A stretch of 64,000 nt of DNA. Origin: Myrica gale. Its lineage: Eukaryota; Streptophyta; Magnoliopsida; Fagales; Myricaceae. The position numbers and the translations under genes were made by a program. The DNA is taken from assembly GCA_963930655.1 (NCBI GenBank), contig OZ005607.1, positions 13,718,874-13,782,873 of the forward strand, written 5' to 3'. Shown here piece after piece: positions 10,473-21,701 of the stretch. The number at the start of each line of letters is the position of its first letter. The stretch's first letter is position 1. A model generated the notes under the pieces. That model had not been told where the DNA came from. It was given only the letters and a program-made list of their open reading frames with translations, and ran no database searches.

Positions 10473-13400
10473 ATGGTATCGGACGCGAGCAAGAAGAAAG
10501 TAGCGCAGAAGAAGGCAGCGGCGGCGGCCAAGAGAGGAGGCAAGGCCGCGGCTACGTCTTCGAAATCCGCAGCGACAGCTTCGGTCGGTTCGCAGAACGG
10601 AGTGGAGAAGTTGGCGAACGGGGTTGAGGCGCTTCTGATATCGGATCGGACGTGCACCGGCGTGCTTTGCTCGCATCCTCTCTCCCGAGATATCCGCGTA
10701 AGTAACGCACCGATCGATGAGTTTAAAGATTCTCTGTTTCTATAAGATTTTGTTCCTATTTGGTAGTTATACAAGGGGAAAAGGGTATGGGGGCGTTGGG
10801 AGGGGATGTCCGAGAGTTAGGAAACGCCCTGGATTTGGTTATTTTACGTGATTGACATCAATCACGTAACGGAGATTTTTTGTATTTCTTGTATTAATGC
10901 GCAATACGTAGCTTTCATTCTTTCTGCTTGTGTGGCTGTAAAATTTGGTATGATGTTATTCATGCAAATTAGCTCGTTCAAATACTTTGACCTAACTTCT
11001 TGATTTAGGAGTGGATATCTTCATGTCTTTTTTTTTTTATAAATAAGCCAATCTCAGGAAAAGTGAAAGCAGTACTAGGGTATAGGGACTATACTGAAGT
11101 CGCTTACTCCAAACAAGCAAGGGTCTGTTTGCATTGTAAAATTTTAAACTTCCTAAAATTTTAACACAATAAAAAATTACAATATAATCTCTCTCCCAAT
11201 CACATAATTACTTTTCACTATAATAAATATTAAAAATAATCTCTCTCTTCAGTTTTTCACCAAATCCAATACCCTAAAATTTTAACCTCCTCAAAATTTT
11301 AACACTAAAACACAACCCAAGTAAACTAAGAAAATCTTCGAAATCTACAGGAGGGCTGCTAAGCACCGAGTTAGCCCATAAGAAAAGGGAAAACAACAAA
11401 ACACTCTGCAACCTATCCAAAGACAAAGAACAATCATCAAAACATCTATTGTTACGCTCCCTCCAAAGACACCACCAAATACAAGAGGGTATCATCCTCC
11501 AAATACCTTAGCAATGGGATTGATTAACCTCCTCTTCCAACTTCATAGCACATCCACCACCTTCTCAGGCATAACCCATTAAAAATTCACAATATTGAGC
11601 ACATGAGTTTAAATCCCACGCTCCAAAGGACAATGAAGCAAAACATGGTCAATCGATTCCCCATCGCCACGACATAGAAAGCTCCAATCAGCAATACACA
11701 AACTTCACGACATATAAAGCACCAATCAGCAATACACAAACTCCTTCTTCGAAGATTATCAATAGTTAAAATCCTCGCATGCATAGCCTCCCACACAAAG
11801 AAGGGTATCTTCATGTCTTACATCTTACAAGTATCATGATGGGTTGACATGGGTGCTAACTCTCACGCCTAATCTCTGTGGAATCAATCCACCCCCCGCG
11901 CCTTCTCTCTTATCAGCTGTGCTGTTTTGTTTTGAGCTTTTCTTGGATTCAAGGTTTGTAGAAATGCTTTGGCATTCGACTATAAGTGTGTTCGGTTAGG
12001 AGTGTTGTGAGGATTTTTTGTGTTTTGAGAATTTTTAGGTGATGTTAACTTTATTGGTATGCGTGTTGTAGTTATTTTTATTTGAGGTTAAAAATGATGT
12101 TTGGTTGTAGGATTTTTGTATTGTGAGAATACAAAAAATCCTGAGAATTCTTTGTTAAACGAACAGCCCCTATATTCCAGTTTAATGGTTCTGATTCTTC
12201 GTGTGATATCACTTAAGCGTTGTCATAAGTTATTGGGTCCAACATTAATCAGAAGTTAGAATATAACAGATGTCCTCATCATAATGAGGCTCACCTTTAA
12301 CTTTTTGTTGCTAGCTTGGTGCACCTAGACAAATGCCTAGTTGAGCAGCTGGGTCTGTCATGAGGGCCTTGTGTTCGCAGGGTCAGTAACTTGAAATCCC
12401 CTTCTGAATATAATTGTAATTCATTGTCATCCTTCTTGGAACTCCTTGGAGGAGGTAACATTGTGCTATTATAGATTTTAGGCATACATGATGTAGTTGA
12501 GTGTCTCGCTGAAATGAGCAATATGGACGATGGACTGACTTTTGTGTTCTTTGCAGATAGAGTCTTTATCTGTCACATTTCATGGTCATGATCTCATAGT
12601 TGATTCAGAACTGGAGCTTAACTATGGCAGGTATTGAGGCTTACCTACCTACTCTATTGCTATAGTCATGTAAGGAACACGTTGTGTGATTCATCTAATT
12701 CTTTGATAAAATGTTATCTTTCCAGACGTTATGGTTTGCTTGGATTAAATGGGTGTGGGAAATCTACTCTCCTCACTGCAATAGGGCACCGAGAGCTTCC
12801 AATACCTGACCACATGGATATTTTTCATCTCACAAGGGAGATTGAAGCTTCTGATATGTCTTCACTTGAGGCTGTTATAAGCTGTGATGAAGAGAGGTTG
12901 AGGTTGGAGAAAGAAGCTGAAGTTTTGGCAGCGCAGGTGTGTTAAAGTTACCTAGGGTTTTGGTGATTATTACTTCTTGAACATTTCTGCTGACTTCAAT
13001 ATGCTTTTTGGCTCTAGGACGATGGAGGTGGAGAAGCTCTTGAACGCATTTATGAGCGTCTTGAATCCCTAGATGCAGCAACTGCAGAGAAGCGTGCTGC
13101 CGAAATCTTGTTTGGCCTTGGATTTGACAAGCAAATGCAAACAAAGAAAACTCGTGATTTTTCTGGTGGCTGGAGAATGAGGATTGCATTAGCACGGGCT
13201 CTGTTTATGAATCCAACCATCCTGTTGCTTGATGAACCCACAAATCATCTTGGTAGGTCTTATTAGGTTAATATATTGGTCATCGTGTTAAAAAGATTTT
13301 TTTTAAGGATCTTTGATGCATACATTGGCATGTTTGGCAAATGGAAATTTTGTAAAATGTTTGTTTTGGTGTGAAAATTTAGGTAGATTGAAATTTTATT

Positions 13401-15392
13401 GGAGTTTGTGAAAAGGTAGTGAATTTTTGAAGTGTGTTTGGTTGGTGTTGGAAAATTTTGGAGTTCTATAGGAGTTGGTGAAAAAATGGGAAGAGAAGAT
13501 TTGATGGAGTATTTTAATATTGAGAAAGTGGAAAAGTGGGGAGAGAAAGATTGATAAGAGTTTTTTGATATTGAGATAATGAAAAGGTAGGCCCAACATG
13601 TCTGAAATACTCTTGAGAATTTTTGACAAAATTCCAAAATAAATGTTTGCTGGTGAAAATTTTAACATGAGCAACATTTTGGAAAATTTTCAGATGCCAA
13701 ACATGTTTGTCTGATTTATTGTTCTCAAAATCTGTGAATCCATTTGTCTTGGAATTTAACCACTTTTGCGTATTTTTGCTCTTACAAGAACCTCATTGCT
13801 ATTCTGAAAGCTCTAGCTTAAACATCCGTAGTTGGTGAAGCCCTGGAAGGGTGGACCCAATAGTTTGCTTCCTGAACAATGTTTTATTTACCAACTGGGA
13901 AATTACTGTAGCCAATGGGAAATTGATAAATTATATAGCTGGCATTATGTCAACTTCACTACTCAGATGGTGTCCAAGCAAGGTAGAATGCATTTAGGCC
14001 TTTACACTTAGCCATGGTAAACGATTTCGTTTGTACCTTTTTATCCCCTGTGCAGTCTTGTCTGAGCCCCTCTTGGTCTATCAGATACCAAGGCGCACAA
14101 AGGGAGGCATTTATTTTCCAACCTCTGACCCCACTGCAATGGTTGGTGGTGATGGGGTTTGTGCTTATAAACCTGATAATACAATGAATTTAAACAGATC
14201 TGAACAACTTTGGTTGTTGAATGCCTTAGGTTCACTTCTTTTTTACTTGTTTAAAATAGTCCTCTCTCTATCATGTTGGAAAAAAACGAAGAGGACGAAT
14301 TTGATGGTGACTTTTTTTTTTCTCTGGAGTTCAGATCTAGAAGCTTGTGTCTGGTTGGAGGAGACTTTGAAGAACTTTGATCGCATTCTGGTTGTGATAT
14401 CACACTCCCAGGACTTCCTGAATGGTGTCTGCACGAACATTATCCACATGCAAAACAAGAAATTGAAGATCTACACTGGTAACTATGATCAATATGTTCA
14501 GACCCGTTCCGAACTGGAAGAAAACCAGATGAAACAGTACAAGTGGGAGCAGGAGCAGATTTCTTCAATGAAGGAATATATTGCTCGGTTCGGGCATGGT
14601 TCAGCAAAACTAGCACGCCAGGCACAGAGCAAAGAAAAAACATTGGCAAAAATGGAGCGAGGTGGACTAACTGAGAGGGTGGTGAGAGACCAGGTATTGG
14701 TCTTCCGCTTTGTTGATGTGGGAAAGCTTCCACCACCAGTACTTCAATTCGTGGAAGTAACATTCGGCTATACACCTGATAATCTCATTTACAAGAACAT
14801 TGACTTTGGGGTAGACTTGGACTCGAGGATAGCTCTGGTCGGACCTAATGGAGCTGGGAAGAGTACACTGCTAAAGCTGATGACAGGTGACCTGTTTCCT
14901 ATTGATGGCATGGTTCGGCGGCATAATCACCTGAGAATTGCACAGTTCCATCAGCATTTGACCGAGAAACTTGACATGGAATTGGCTGCCCTCCAGTTTA
15001 TGATGAGAGAGTACCCAGGGACTGAGGAAGAGAAGATGAGGGCTGCCATTGGAAAATTTGGACTGTCTGGTAAGGCCCAGGTGATGCCAATGAAGAATTT
15101 ATCAGATGGGCAGAGGAGCCGTGTGATCTTTGCGTGGTTGGCATATAGACAGCCCCATTTGCTGCTGCTGGATGAGCCAACTAACCACTTGGATATTGAG
15201 ACAATTGACTCACTGGCTGAAGCATTGAATGAGTGGGATGGGGGTTTAGTTCTTGTTAGCCACGATTTCCGGCTCATAAACCAGGTCGCTCACGAGATAT
15301 GGGTGTGCGAGAATCAAGCCGTTACCCGGTGGGGTGGTGATATCATGGACTTCAAGGCGCATCTCAAGAAAAAGGCTGGTTTATCTGATTAA
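10473..15392 (+). CDS. ABCF1: ABC-F protein ABCF1 (GCN20/ARB1-type ATPase)
   Basis: Exons: 10473-10697, 12557-12630, 12726-12936, 13018-13252 and 14335-15392. Every junction is GT-AG and in frame, giving 600 aa, close to Arabidopsis ABCF1 (about 595). The N-terminus is Lys/Ala-rich ([15 protein letters not shown]). ATPase domain 1 has Walker [10 protein letters not shown] (106-114), signature SGGWR (219-223), Walker [12 protein letters not shown] (239-249) and H-loop SHSQD (271-275). A charged linker of the ABC_tran_Xtn type spans about 290-370. Domain 2 has GPNGAGKST (418-426), LSDGQ (504-508), LLLLDEP (524-530) and SHD (557-559). There are no membrane segments, as expected: ABC-F proteins are soluble, ribosome-linked ATPases, and this one resembles yeast ARB1/human ABCF2, which act in ribosome biogenesis and translation. 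Introns 1 and 4 hold transposon debris but no key motif is damaged. The start follows the conserved MVSDASKKK. Confidence 0.97.
11121..11318 (+). mobile_element. Harbinger-like MITE, family A, copy 3, in ABCF1 intron 1
   Basis: Ends GGGTCTGTTTGCATTG and AACACTAAAACACAACCC, interior TACAATATAATCTCTCTCCC and TTTTTCACCAAATCCAATAC, same orientation as the copy at 7856. The length is again 198 bases. The three flanking bases (CAA left, AAG right) do not form a clean duplication, so this copy is older or an end is altered. Confidence 0.7.
11319..11815 (-). mobile_element. 3' fragment of an L1-type LINE in ABCF1 intron 1
   Basis: On the - strand, [20 protein letters not shown] (about 11815-11750) is the zinc-binding region at the end of plant LINE ORF2 (zf-RVT family). 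It is followed by [20 protein letters not shown] (from about 11492), the usual carboxy-terminal tail. Frames change between the two blocks and a short segment (TCAGCAATACACAAACT) is tandemly repeated, so it is a dead 5'-truncated copy. It abuts the MITE at 11318. Confidence 0.75.
11986..12170. mobile_element. MITE, family B, copy 1, in ABCF1 intron 1
   Basis: Ends GTGTGTTCGGTTAGG and AAACGAACAGCCCC. The interior TGTTTTGAGAATTTTTAGGT and AATACAAAAAATCCTGAGAA are shared, in the opposite orientation, with the copy at 57814-57991. About 185 bases, non-coding. Confidence 0.65.
13329..13705. mobile_element. MITE with CATGTTTGGCA ends in ABCF1 intron 4
   Basis: CATGTTTGGCAAATGGAAAT at the left is mirrored by ATTTTCAGATGCCAAACATG at the right. 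The inner text is GA- and T-rich and non-coding. About 377 bases. It enlarges intron 4 (13253-14334) but leaves both splice sites clear. Confidence 0.65.
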
Positions 15393-16431
15393 ATCCCATA
15401 GCAGGATAGGTCCAGCATCAAGCTACTCTAATTAGTATCTCTGGCTTACATGGTATTAAGGTTCAAGCGAGGGATTACCCAGCGGATTTGTTATGGCTTA
15501 TGAAGGCGTAAGAGCAGCGGAATAGGTCTGAAAGCTTTGGTATACTGGTTACCTATTTAAAGCTTACAAATTCCATGTCTTCTGCTCGTTTAGTAGGTAA
15601 TTTTTTTTATTTTATTGAACGAGGATCTTTGCAGTTGCATTTTACCTGGTTGTAGACCAAGTGATATTTTGTACCGTTTTATTTATGGTAGTACCATTGA
15701 GAAGGTGAACCATATTCTTGAACCTTCTTGAAAAGGATATTTACTACTGGAGAGCGTATTTGGTATCGTAATTTTGTATTTGATTCTTATGGATAAAGTT
15801 TTCTTACGTTAGAACAGTCTACCTACCTATACAGTCATCAATATTTCCGTCAATTTAGAAAAAAGAAAGTATAAACAAGTGGGTTCGAGGGTGGACTGCT
15901 AAAAAGCATCTACTCCAGGAGATGGAAGGGGGGGGGGGGGGGGGGGGGCGTTTCGGGTGGATCAAGGAAGGAAGCTGGTGGTGTTGGAGAAAGTTGAGAG
16001 GGTGCTTTTTCTGTTGTTCCCTATATCTGCCTAGCTATATATATATATCGGTTGTATGGGTAATGCAGATATACCTGTTTTAACTTTATATAACCCAACT
16101 GACTACATATGGAAGATTGAAAAGGCAAATGTATATAAAATGATAATTTTTGGTATAAATATTTTTGTTCAAGAAGATAATTTTGCAACACTTAAAAAAA
16201 CGAGAAAAATATATTGAAATAGTGCAAGACATTGGGTATCTCACTCAACCTTTGATTTTGGTCAATTTGTATCTCCGTCCAAATTGCCTATCAAAACTGA
16301 TAAAAATAACTGCGTGCCTCTCACAGACGAAATACCCGCACCCTCCATCTAATATTGTCTTGTTTTGACGGTTAATTTAGACTAAGAGAGCAAATCAACT
16401 AGAATCAAAACGAGATTCAATGTCTGAAAAA
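15393..16431. other. ABCF1 3' UTR and intergenic DNA, with a G homopolymer
   Basis: The first few hundred bases after the stop are probably 3' UTR (T-rich, for example about 15600-15615). A run of 21 G at 15928-15948 is the only notable feature. I see no gene between 15800 and 16431. Confidence 0.4.
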
Positions 16432-19175
16432 TGTGATACCCCTATCTTTTTGAACTATTTTGAAATTCTTGTATTAAGGTTATTTTTTATTTTTTTTAGT
16501 AAATGAGATCTTTTGGTACTTAGTTTTATTTGTTTTAATTGTTAAATTCACGATCTTAGTGTTTTGATTAATTGCAAATATGATTTCTTTCCTTTAATTT
16601 TTAATCTTTGAATTGAGATCATTATTTTTAGTACAAATGCATGTGTTTAAATTGTCTAATTGACTTGATTTTATTCTCTCTAATATTTCAAGTAATTATG
16701 CTATGTGGTATTTGTTTAATTGCTTCGTTTTCTAAATTCGTAACTTTAGTATTTTATGCCCCTCACCTTTTGTCTCACCTTTGGTGGTGTATGTATGATG
16801 TTTGCTATAAATATTTTCAGAAAATATGCACTTTGATATTAGTCTTGATTTCCCTAGTTTCTAAATTCATTATTATTAGCACTTAGATTTAGATTTTTGT
16901 TTCATTAAATTCCTTATGTGATTTCTTTCCTTAATTTTTATATTCTTGCACCATTTCAATTAATTTCAAGAAATTTTTTTAATTTAATTTAATTTGACTT
17001 GAGTTTTGTTTCCTTAAATGTTTAGATGGATTTGAATAATTTTGACTAGGACTGAAATTCCTTTTTCTTGGTTAATATTTTATTTTCAGCTCTTGTTGTC
17101 ATAATCTCTCTTTACTCATATTAATGTGTTAGTATTTTTCTAACTTGATTTTATTAATTCATGTAATTGATTTTAATTGAGCATAATTATTTTAAAATGC
17201 TCGTTTAATTGCATTTAAATTTCAATTGAGCCTAGGGCTGTTAAAGGTGGACTTGGACCTATGGAAACAAGTTGAGTCGAAGCCCATTAGTGCATAAAAG
17301 CCCAAAACCCACCCAAGCCACTACATGCTCTTGGTCAGCTAACTTCACGAAGACTTAGTGTAGATTTTGCAAATCTTATCTTGTTGGCCATGTGTCAAAA
17401 ACTCTTGTTCCTATGAGTTAAAATTTAATAAATGTCATTAATCTCTTGTCTCCATAATCATTAGATCTCCATAAATTGTAGCATGCCCCTAATGAAAATG
17501 AAAAGAATGGAAGTCAAAGGGCTGTAACGGTTGCTGTTGGTTTTGGATCAAAGATCTGGACATGTTTTTGTGCCATTTGGTTGCAAAATAGCTTAAATGT
17601 ACACTTAGAGTTGAGAAAAGAACAAGAAAACAACGTGCAAAGGGTGTTTATGCATAGATTGTAAATGTTGTATATTTTGTTTCCATTTCGTTACTTTTAT
17701 GATATTTGATCATCCCAAATGTGCTCTGAGATCTTGTATATATGTGAAAATATGTTAGTTTATAGGCTTATTTTGATTAAATACAAAGAACACATTATAC
17801 AACTAAGTTTATAGTGATGCTTAATGTGAAGATAGTGCACTGTCCTAAATTTTCCCATGAAATCCTTAGAATTTTTGCATGAAAATTGGTATACATGGAG
17901 TGAATATAAGGTCACACTAGGTCCCAGCAAAAAGTTCAGGTCAATCGGAGGTCAGGAAAGGTCAAAAATACCCTCGAAGGTCTCTAAGGCAGTTTCAACA
18001 TTTCACACAAGATGTTAAGAGTAAAAATGTCCAAACGGGGGAAAATGACTTTATGGATGTTGAAGCCCAAATTTGAGCTGAAACCAAGTAGATTTAGGGG
18101 TGACCGGGAAACATCATTATCTTGTTTATTATTATCGGTGCTTATTTATTATTTACCTGCTACTATGATTATTCCTGCTTATTTATTTCACATGACATGT
18201 CCCCTTCCCCCTATTGAGTCAATATGACTTACCCCTTTTATGTTTGTTTATGTTTGTATTTTTATTATTAAGCTGGATGTTGGATTATTTTAAGGCCGAA
18301 GAGAGTCTAGATGCATGGTCTATTTTGTATCCCCTTTCATTGTTTCTTTAATTTTCTTTTGATGAAAGTGTTTCAAAATTGTTTTTGGACACTTGAATGC
18401 TTGTTTAATTGCATTTAAATTTCAATTGGGCCTAAGGTTGTTAAATGTGAACTTAGGCCTATGGAAACAAGTTGGGCCGAAGCCATTAGTGCATAAAAGC
18501 CCAAAGAAGTTATGAGGAGAGAGAGAGAGAGGAAAGAGAAGGGAGAAGTAATGACGAGAGAGACAAGGCATTTAAGTATTTTGTGCAACTCATGGACGAC
18601 ATTTATGTTTTAGGCGTGCATAAGAGAGAGAGAGAGAGAGAGAAAGAAGAGAGATGAGAGAAAAGAAACGAACAAAGAGAGAAAAGAAGAAAGATAAGGA
18701 CTTGCATTCAAGTATAGGTAAGGGCTAGTTTTATGCATATTTGGTTGGAAAAAATGTGGGTTGAGCTTGTTTCGGTTGCTGTCAATGTGAAATCTTTGTT
18801 ATGCATGTTAGTTTCAATGAAAAATATGTTGAACTTAGTTTTTATCATGATACAAAGTGTAAATGATGGTTGCATGTGAATACTTGTGTTTATGATGATT
18901 TTTACATGCTTTTGTTGACAAACTTTGTGATGAAATGGTTCTGATGTGAACCGAATGGCAAGCAGTGGCGGATGCAAGGGCTAGCGGACTCAGGCGGTTG
19001 CCACCCATTGCTCTGCCCAAAAAAAAAATATATGTGTTTTAATTTTTTTTCATAAGTTGGCTTGGGCCCGACACCCATAGGCCCAGGCCAACTAGAGCCC
19101 ATTGGCCCCAAAACCCAGAATTTTGAGTATGTGCCTAGGCCCAATCCCCATTAAGCGCATGCCCTTTTTTTAATT

Positions 19176-19211
19176 AGCAGAGGGTGAAACGACGTCGTTT
19201 CACCCTCTGCT
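19176..19211. repeat. perfect 36-base palindrome
   Basis: AGCAGAGGGTGAAACGAC is followed at once by its exact reverse complement GTCGTTTCACCCTCTGCT, centred on GACGTC. The match stops at both outer edges. It lies just before the foldback at 19220. Confidence 0.85.
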
Positions 19212-19219
19212 TAAAAAAA

Positions 19220-19453
19220 TGGATAAATACAAAATTGGTTCATGTGCTATACGCAAAAATCGATTTAGTCTCTGTGATATGAAAAACATAAATTTAGTCA
19301 CTGTAATTCTATTTTCGTTTGTCATTGGTCCTCTAACAGAGAATGATTTTATCACTTTTTGAAAATCACAGGGACTAAATTTATGTTTTTCATATCACGG
19401 GGATTAAATCGCTTTTTTGCGTATAGCACATGGACTGATTTTGCATTTATCCC
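19220..19453. repeat. foldback element, 234 bases
   Basis: TGGATAAATACAAAATTGGT at the left is mirrored by TGATTTTGCATTTATCCCT at the right. The arms share GTGCTATACGCAAAAA and GATATGAAAAACATAAATTT with their complements. The loop is near 19320-19350. Nested in the long LTR. Confidence 0.75.
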
Positions 19454-19884
19454 TCAAAAAAATTACAACAGGGTGTGTTTCACCCTGTTTTGAAAAAATT
19501 CCTCCTCTTTTCGAATTCGTCTCTCACTTTCTTTTCGAATTCATCTCTCCCTTTTGAGAAAATAGTGGGATTCTAATGGGGCAAAATGCTTACTATGAAA
19601 GGGTCCTAGCGCAGGTGGTACGAGACAAGTCTCGGAGGAGAGGAGGGACACACAACCCAACTTTGGGGGTGAATAGAGTAGACGGTAGAAACACCTACAC
19701 CACAAAGGAATGAATAAGAAGTGGGTGCACAACATCATCTCATTGCATGTGCATCGATAATGTCTTGATTGTATGAATGCATGCATACTCAATCACGTAT
19801 CATATTATCATATGTTACATTTATTGATATGTTGTTGTCATAATTGTCATATGTTTTGATGTTATGTATTGCCATGTCTCCACA

Positions 19885-20055
19885 TCGCCAATGGATATCA
19901 ACCACTATCCTCTCAGAGGTGGCTTGCACTATCCCACTGTAAATGATATCGTGACTCGATCTCAGGACCACCTCTAGGTATGTGTTTCATTTTGATCATT
20001 TCAGTCAACAGTATCTCCATGCCCATGATATGTAAATGCATCATGACTTATCTTA
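19885..20055. repeat. inverted copy of the LTR block at 22190-22400
   Basis: CACTATCCTCTCAGAGGTGG and CCCATGATATGTAAATGCAT here are reverse complements of text at 22190-22400 in the same long LTR. The same block at 40640-40800 is also in this orientation, but there the whole LTR copy is inverted. So this is an inversion inside the 16432 copy. Confidence 0.6.
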
Positions 20056-21484
20056 TTTGTTGGCCATGTGTTAAAAACTCTTATTCCTATGAGTTAAGAT
20101 TCAATGAATGTCATTAATATCTTGTCTCCATAATCATTAGATCTCCATAAATATAGCATGCCCCTAATGAATTAGCTAGAATAAAGAAAAAAATGAGATG
20201 TACGGAAAGAGAACAAGTGACTCATGGCAAGCATAGAGAAGTAATGAAGAGAGAGACAAGGCATTTAAGCCTTTTGTGTAACTCATGGACGACATTTGTG
20301 TTTTAGCCGTGCATAAGAGAGAGAGAGAGAGAGAGAGAAGAAAGAAGATAGAAAATACAAAAGAAAAGAAAAGGAGAAGAAAAGAAGAGAGAAAAGGGAG
20401 GATCGACCAAAAAAATTTGAGGGAAATGAAGAGAAAGAAGAAGAAAATGAAAGAGGGGAAGAAGGAGTTGCATTCAAGTATAGGTAAGGGTTAGTTTTGT
20501 ACATGTTTATTGGGGAAAATATGATTTTTCATGAGTATTTAGTTGCTGTTTGAACTATAACATGATTTGGTTGTTTGACGCTACACGAAATGGTGTAAAA
20601 ATGATAAGAAAGATGAGATCTTGCCTTAGAAATGTTTGCATGTAGAAATCTTTTATTTTCTTGAAGTTTTTGCAAGTTAAGGGTGTTATTTGAAATTGAT
20701 CTATTTAAAGAGGTTTTGGGTTGTTTCATCAGCTACATCAGTGGCCAAAAAATTGGTTTTTGAAGAACATCGGGCCACGGGTTGGCTTTGGTCTTTGATA
20801 TACCAGTTGTATGTAAGTATACTTTTCTTGTATGATGATTTTTACATGCATTGGTTGTGAAATGTTGTGATGAAAGGCTCTTGATGATAGCCGAGTGACA
20901 TGGAAATGATTTGTGGTTTAAATGGCAGAACAATGCCTTAGAAAATGAAGCCAAAAGGGGCTTGAGATGAAGTCGTAAAGTGAACAGAACATGCATGTGT
21001 TGTTTCGATGATTTTTAAGAAAGTTGTGATGTTGCATCTGATTTTTATTTCTGGTTCATGTTCTAATGCATGCTATGACCATATTGTTTTCAACTATGAT
21101 GAGTTAAATAATTAGATCTAAAGATTATTAGAATATGAACATCGCATGAAATGGAAAATTCAGAATTTTTAGTGAAAATAATGCGCAGTCCAAAATCCTT
21201 GTATGTTTTTGCAAGAAAATTGGTATACCTGTATTTTAGGGTCACAGTAGGTCCCAGTAAAAATTTAAGCTCAATCAAGGTCGGGAAAGTTCGAAAATAC
21301 CCTTGCAGGTCTTTAAGGGCAGTTTCGGCATTCCACACAATGTGTTAGGGTAAAATGGTCCAAACAAGGAACATAACTCTATGGAAGTGTAGAGAATTAA
21401 AAATGGATTGGGAAGCCCAAATTTGAGCTCAAACCAAGTAGATTTAGGAGCTAAAATTACAAAGTCAGTTTAGCGGCTTAAATG

Positions 21485-21701
21485 AAGGGTTAAATGCATG
21501 TCATGCCCCTGTGGTATGCGGTAATAGCAAATATGCCACTGAGGTAAACAAAGTCATTTTCATACCCCTGAGGTAAACATTCAGGAGCAAATATGCCCTT
21601 CCGTTATGTTTACCTCAGGGGTATGAAAATGACTTTGTTTACCTCAGGGGCATATTTGCTATTACCGCATACCACAGGGGCATGACATGCATTTAACCCT
21701 T
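21485..21701. repeat. near-perfect snap-back element, 217 bases
   Basis: Arms of about 96 bases run from AAGGGTTAAATGCATGTCAT to its exact complement at the right end. By eye they differ at one base (about 21539). The loop is about 25 bases. AAATG stands on both sides as a probable target duplication. Such low divergence suggests a young insertion or strong gene conversion between the arms. Confidence 0.85.

Noticed and set aside
14041-15277. Several open frames antisense to ABCF1 exon 5
   Set aside because: They lie opposite a strongly conserved coding exon and have no family resemblance; they are shadows of the real frame.
20285-20504. Opposed open frames rich in Arg/Lys/Glu or Ser/Phe
   Set aside because: They translate a GA microsatellite and adjoining purine-rich LTR sequence.
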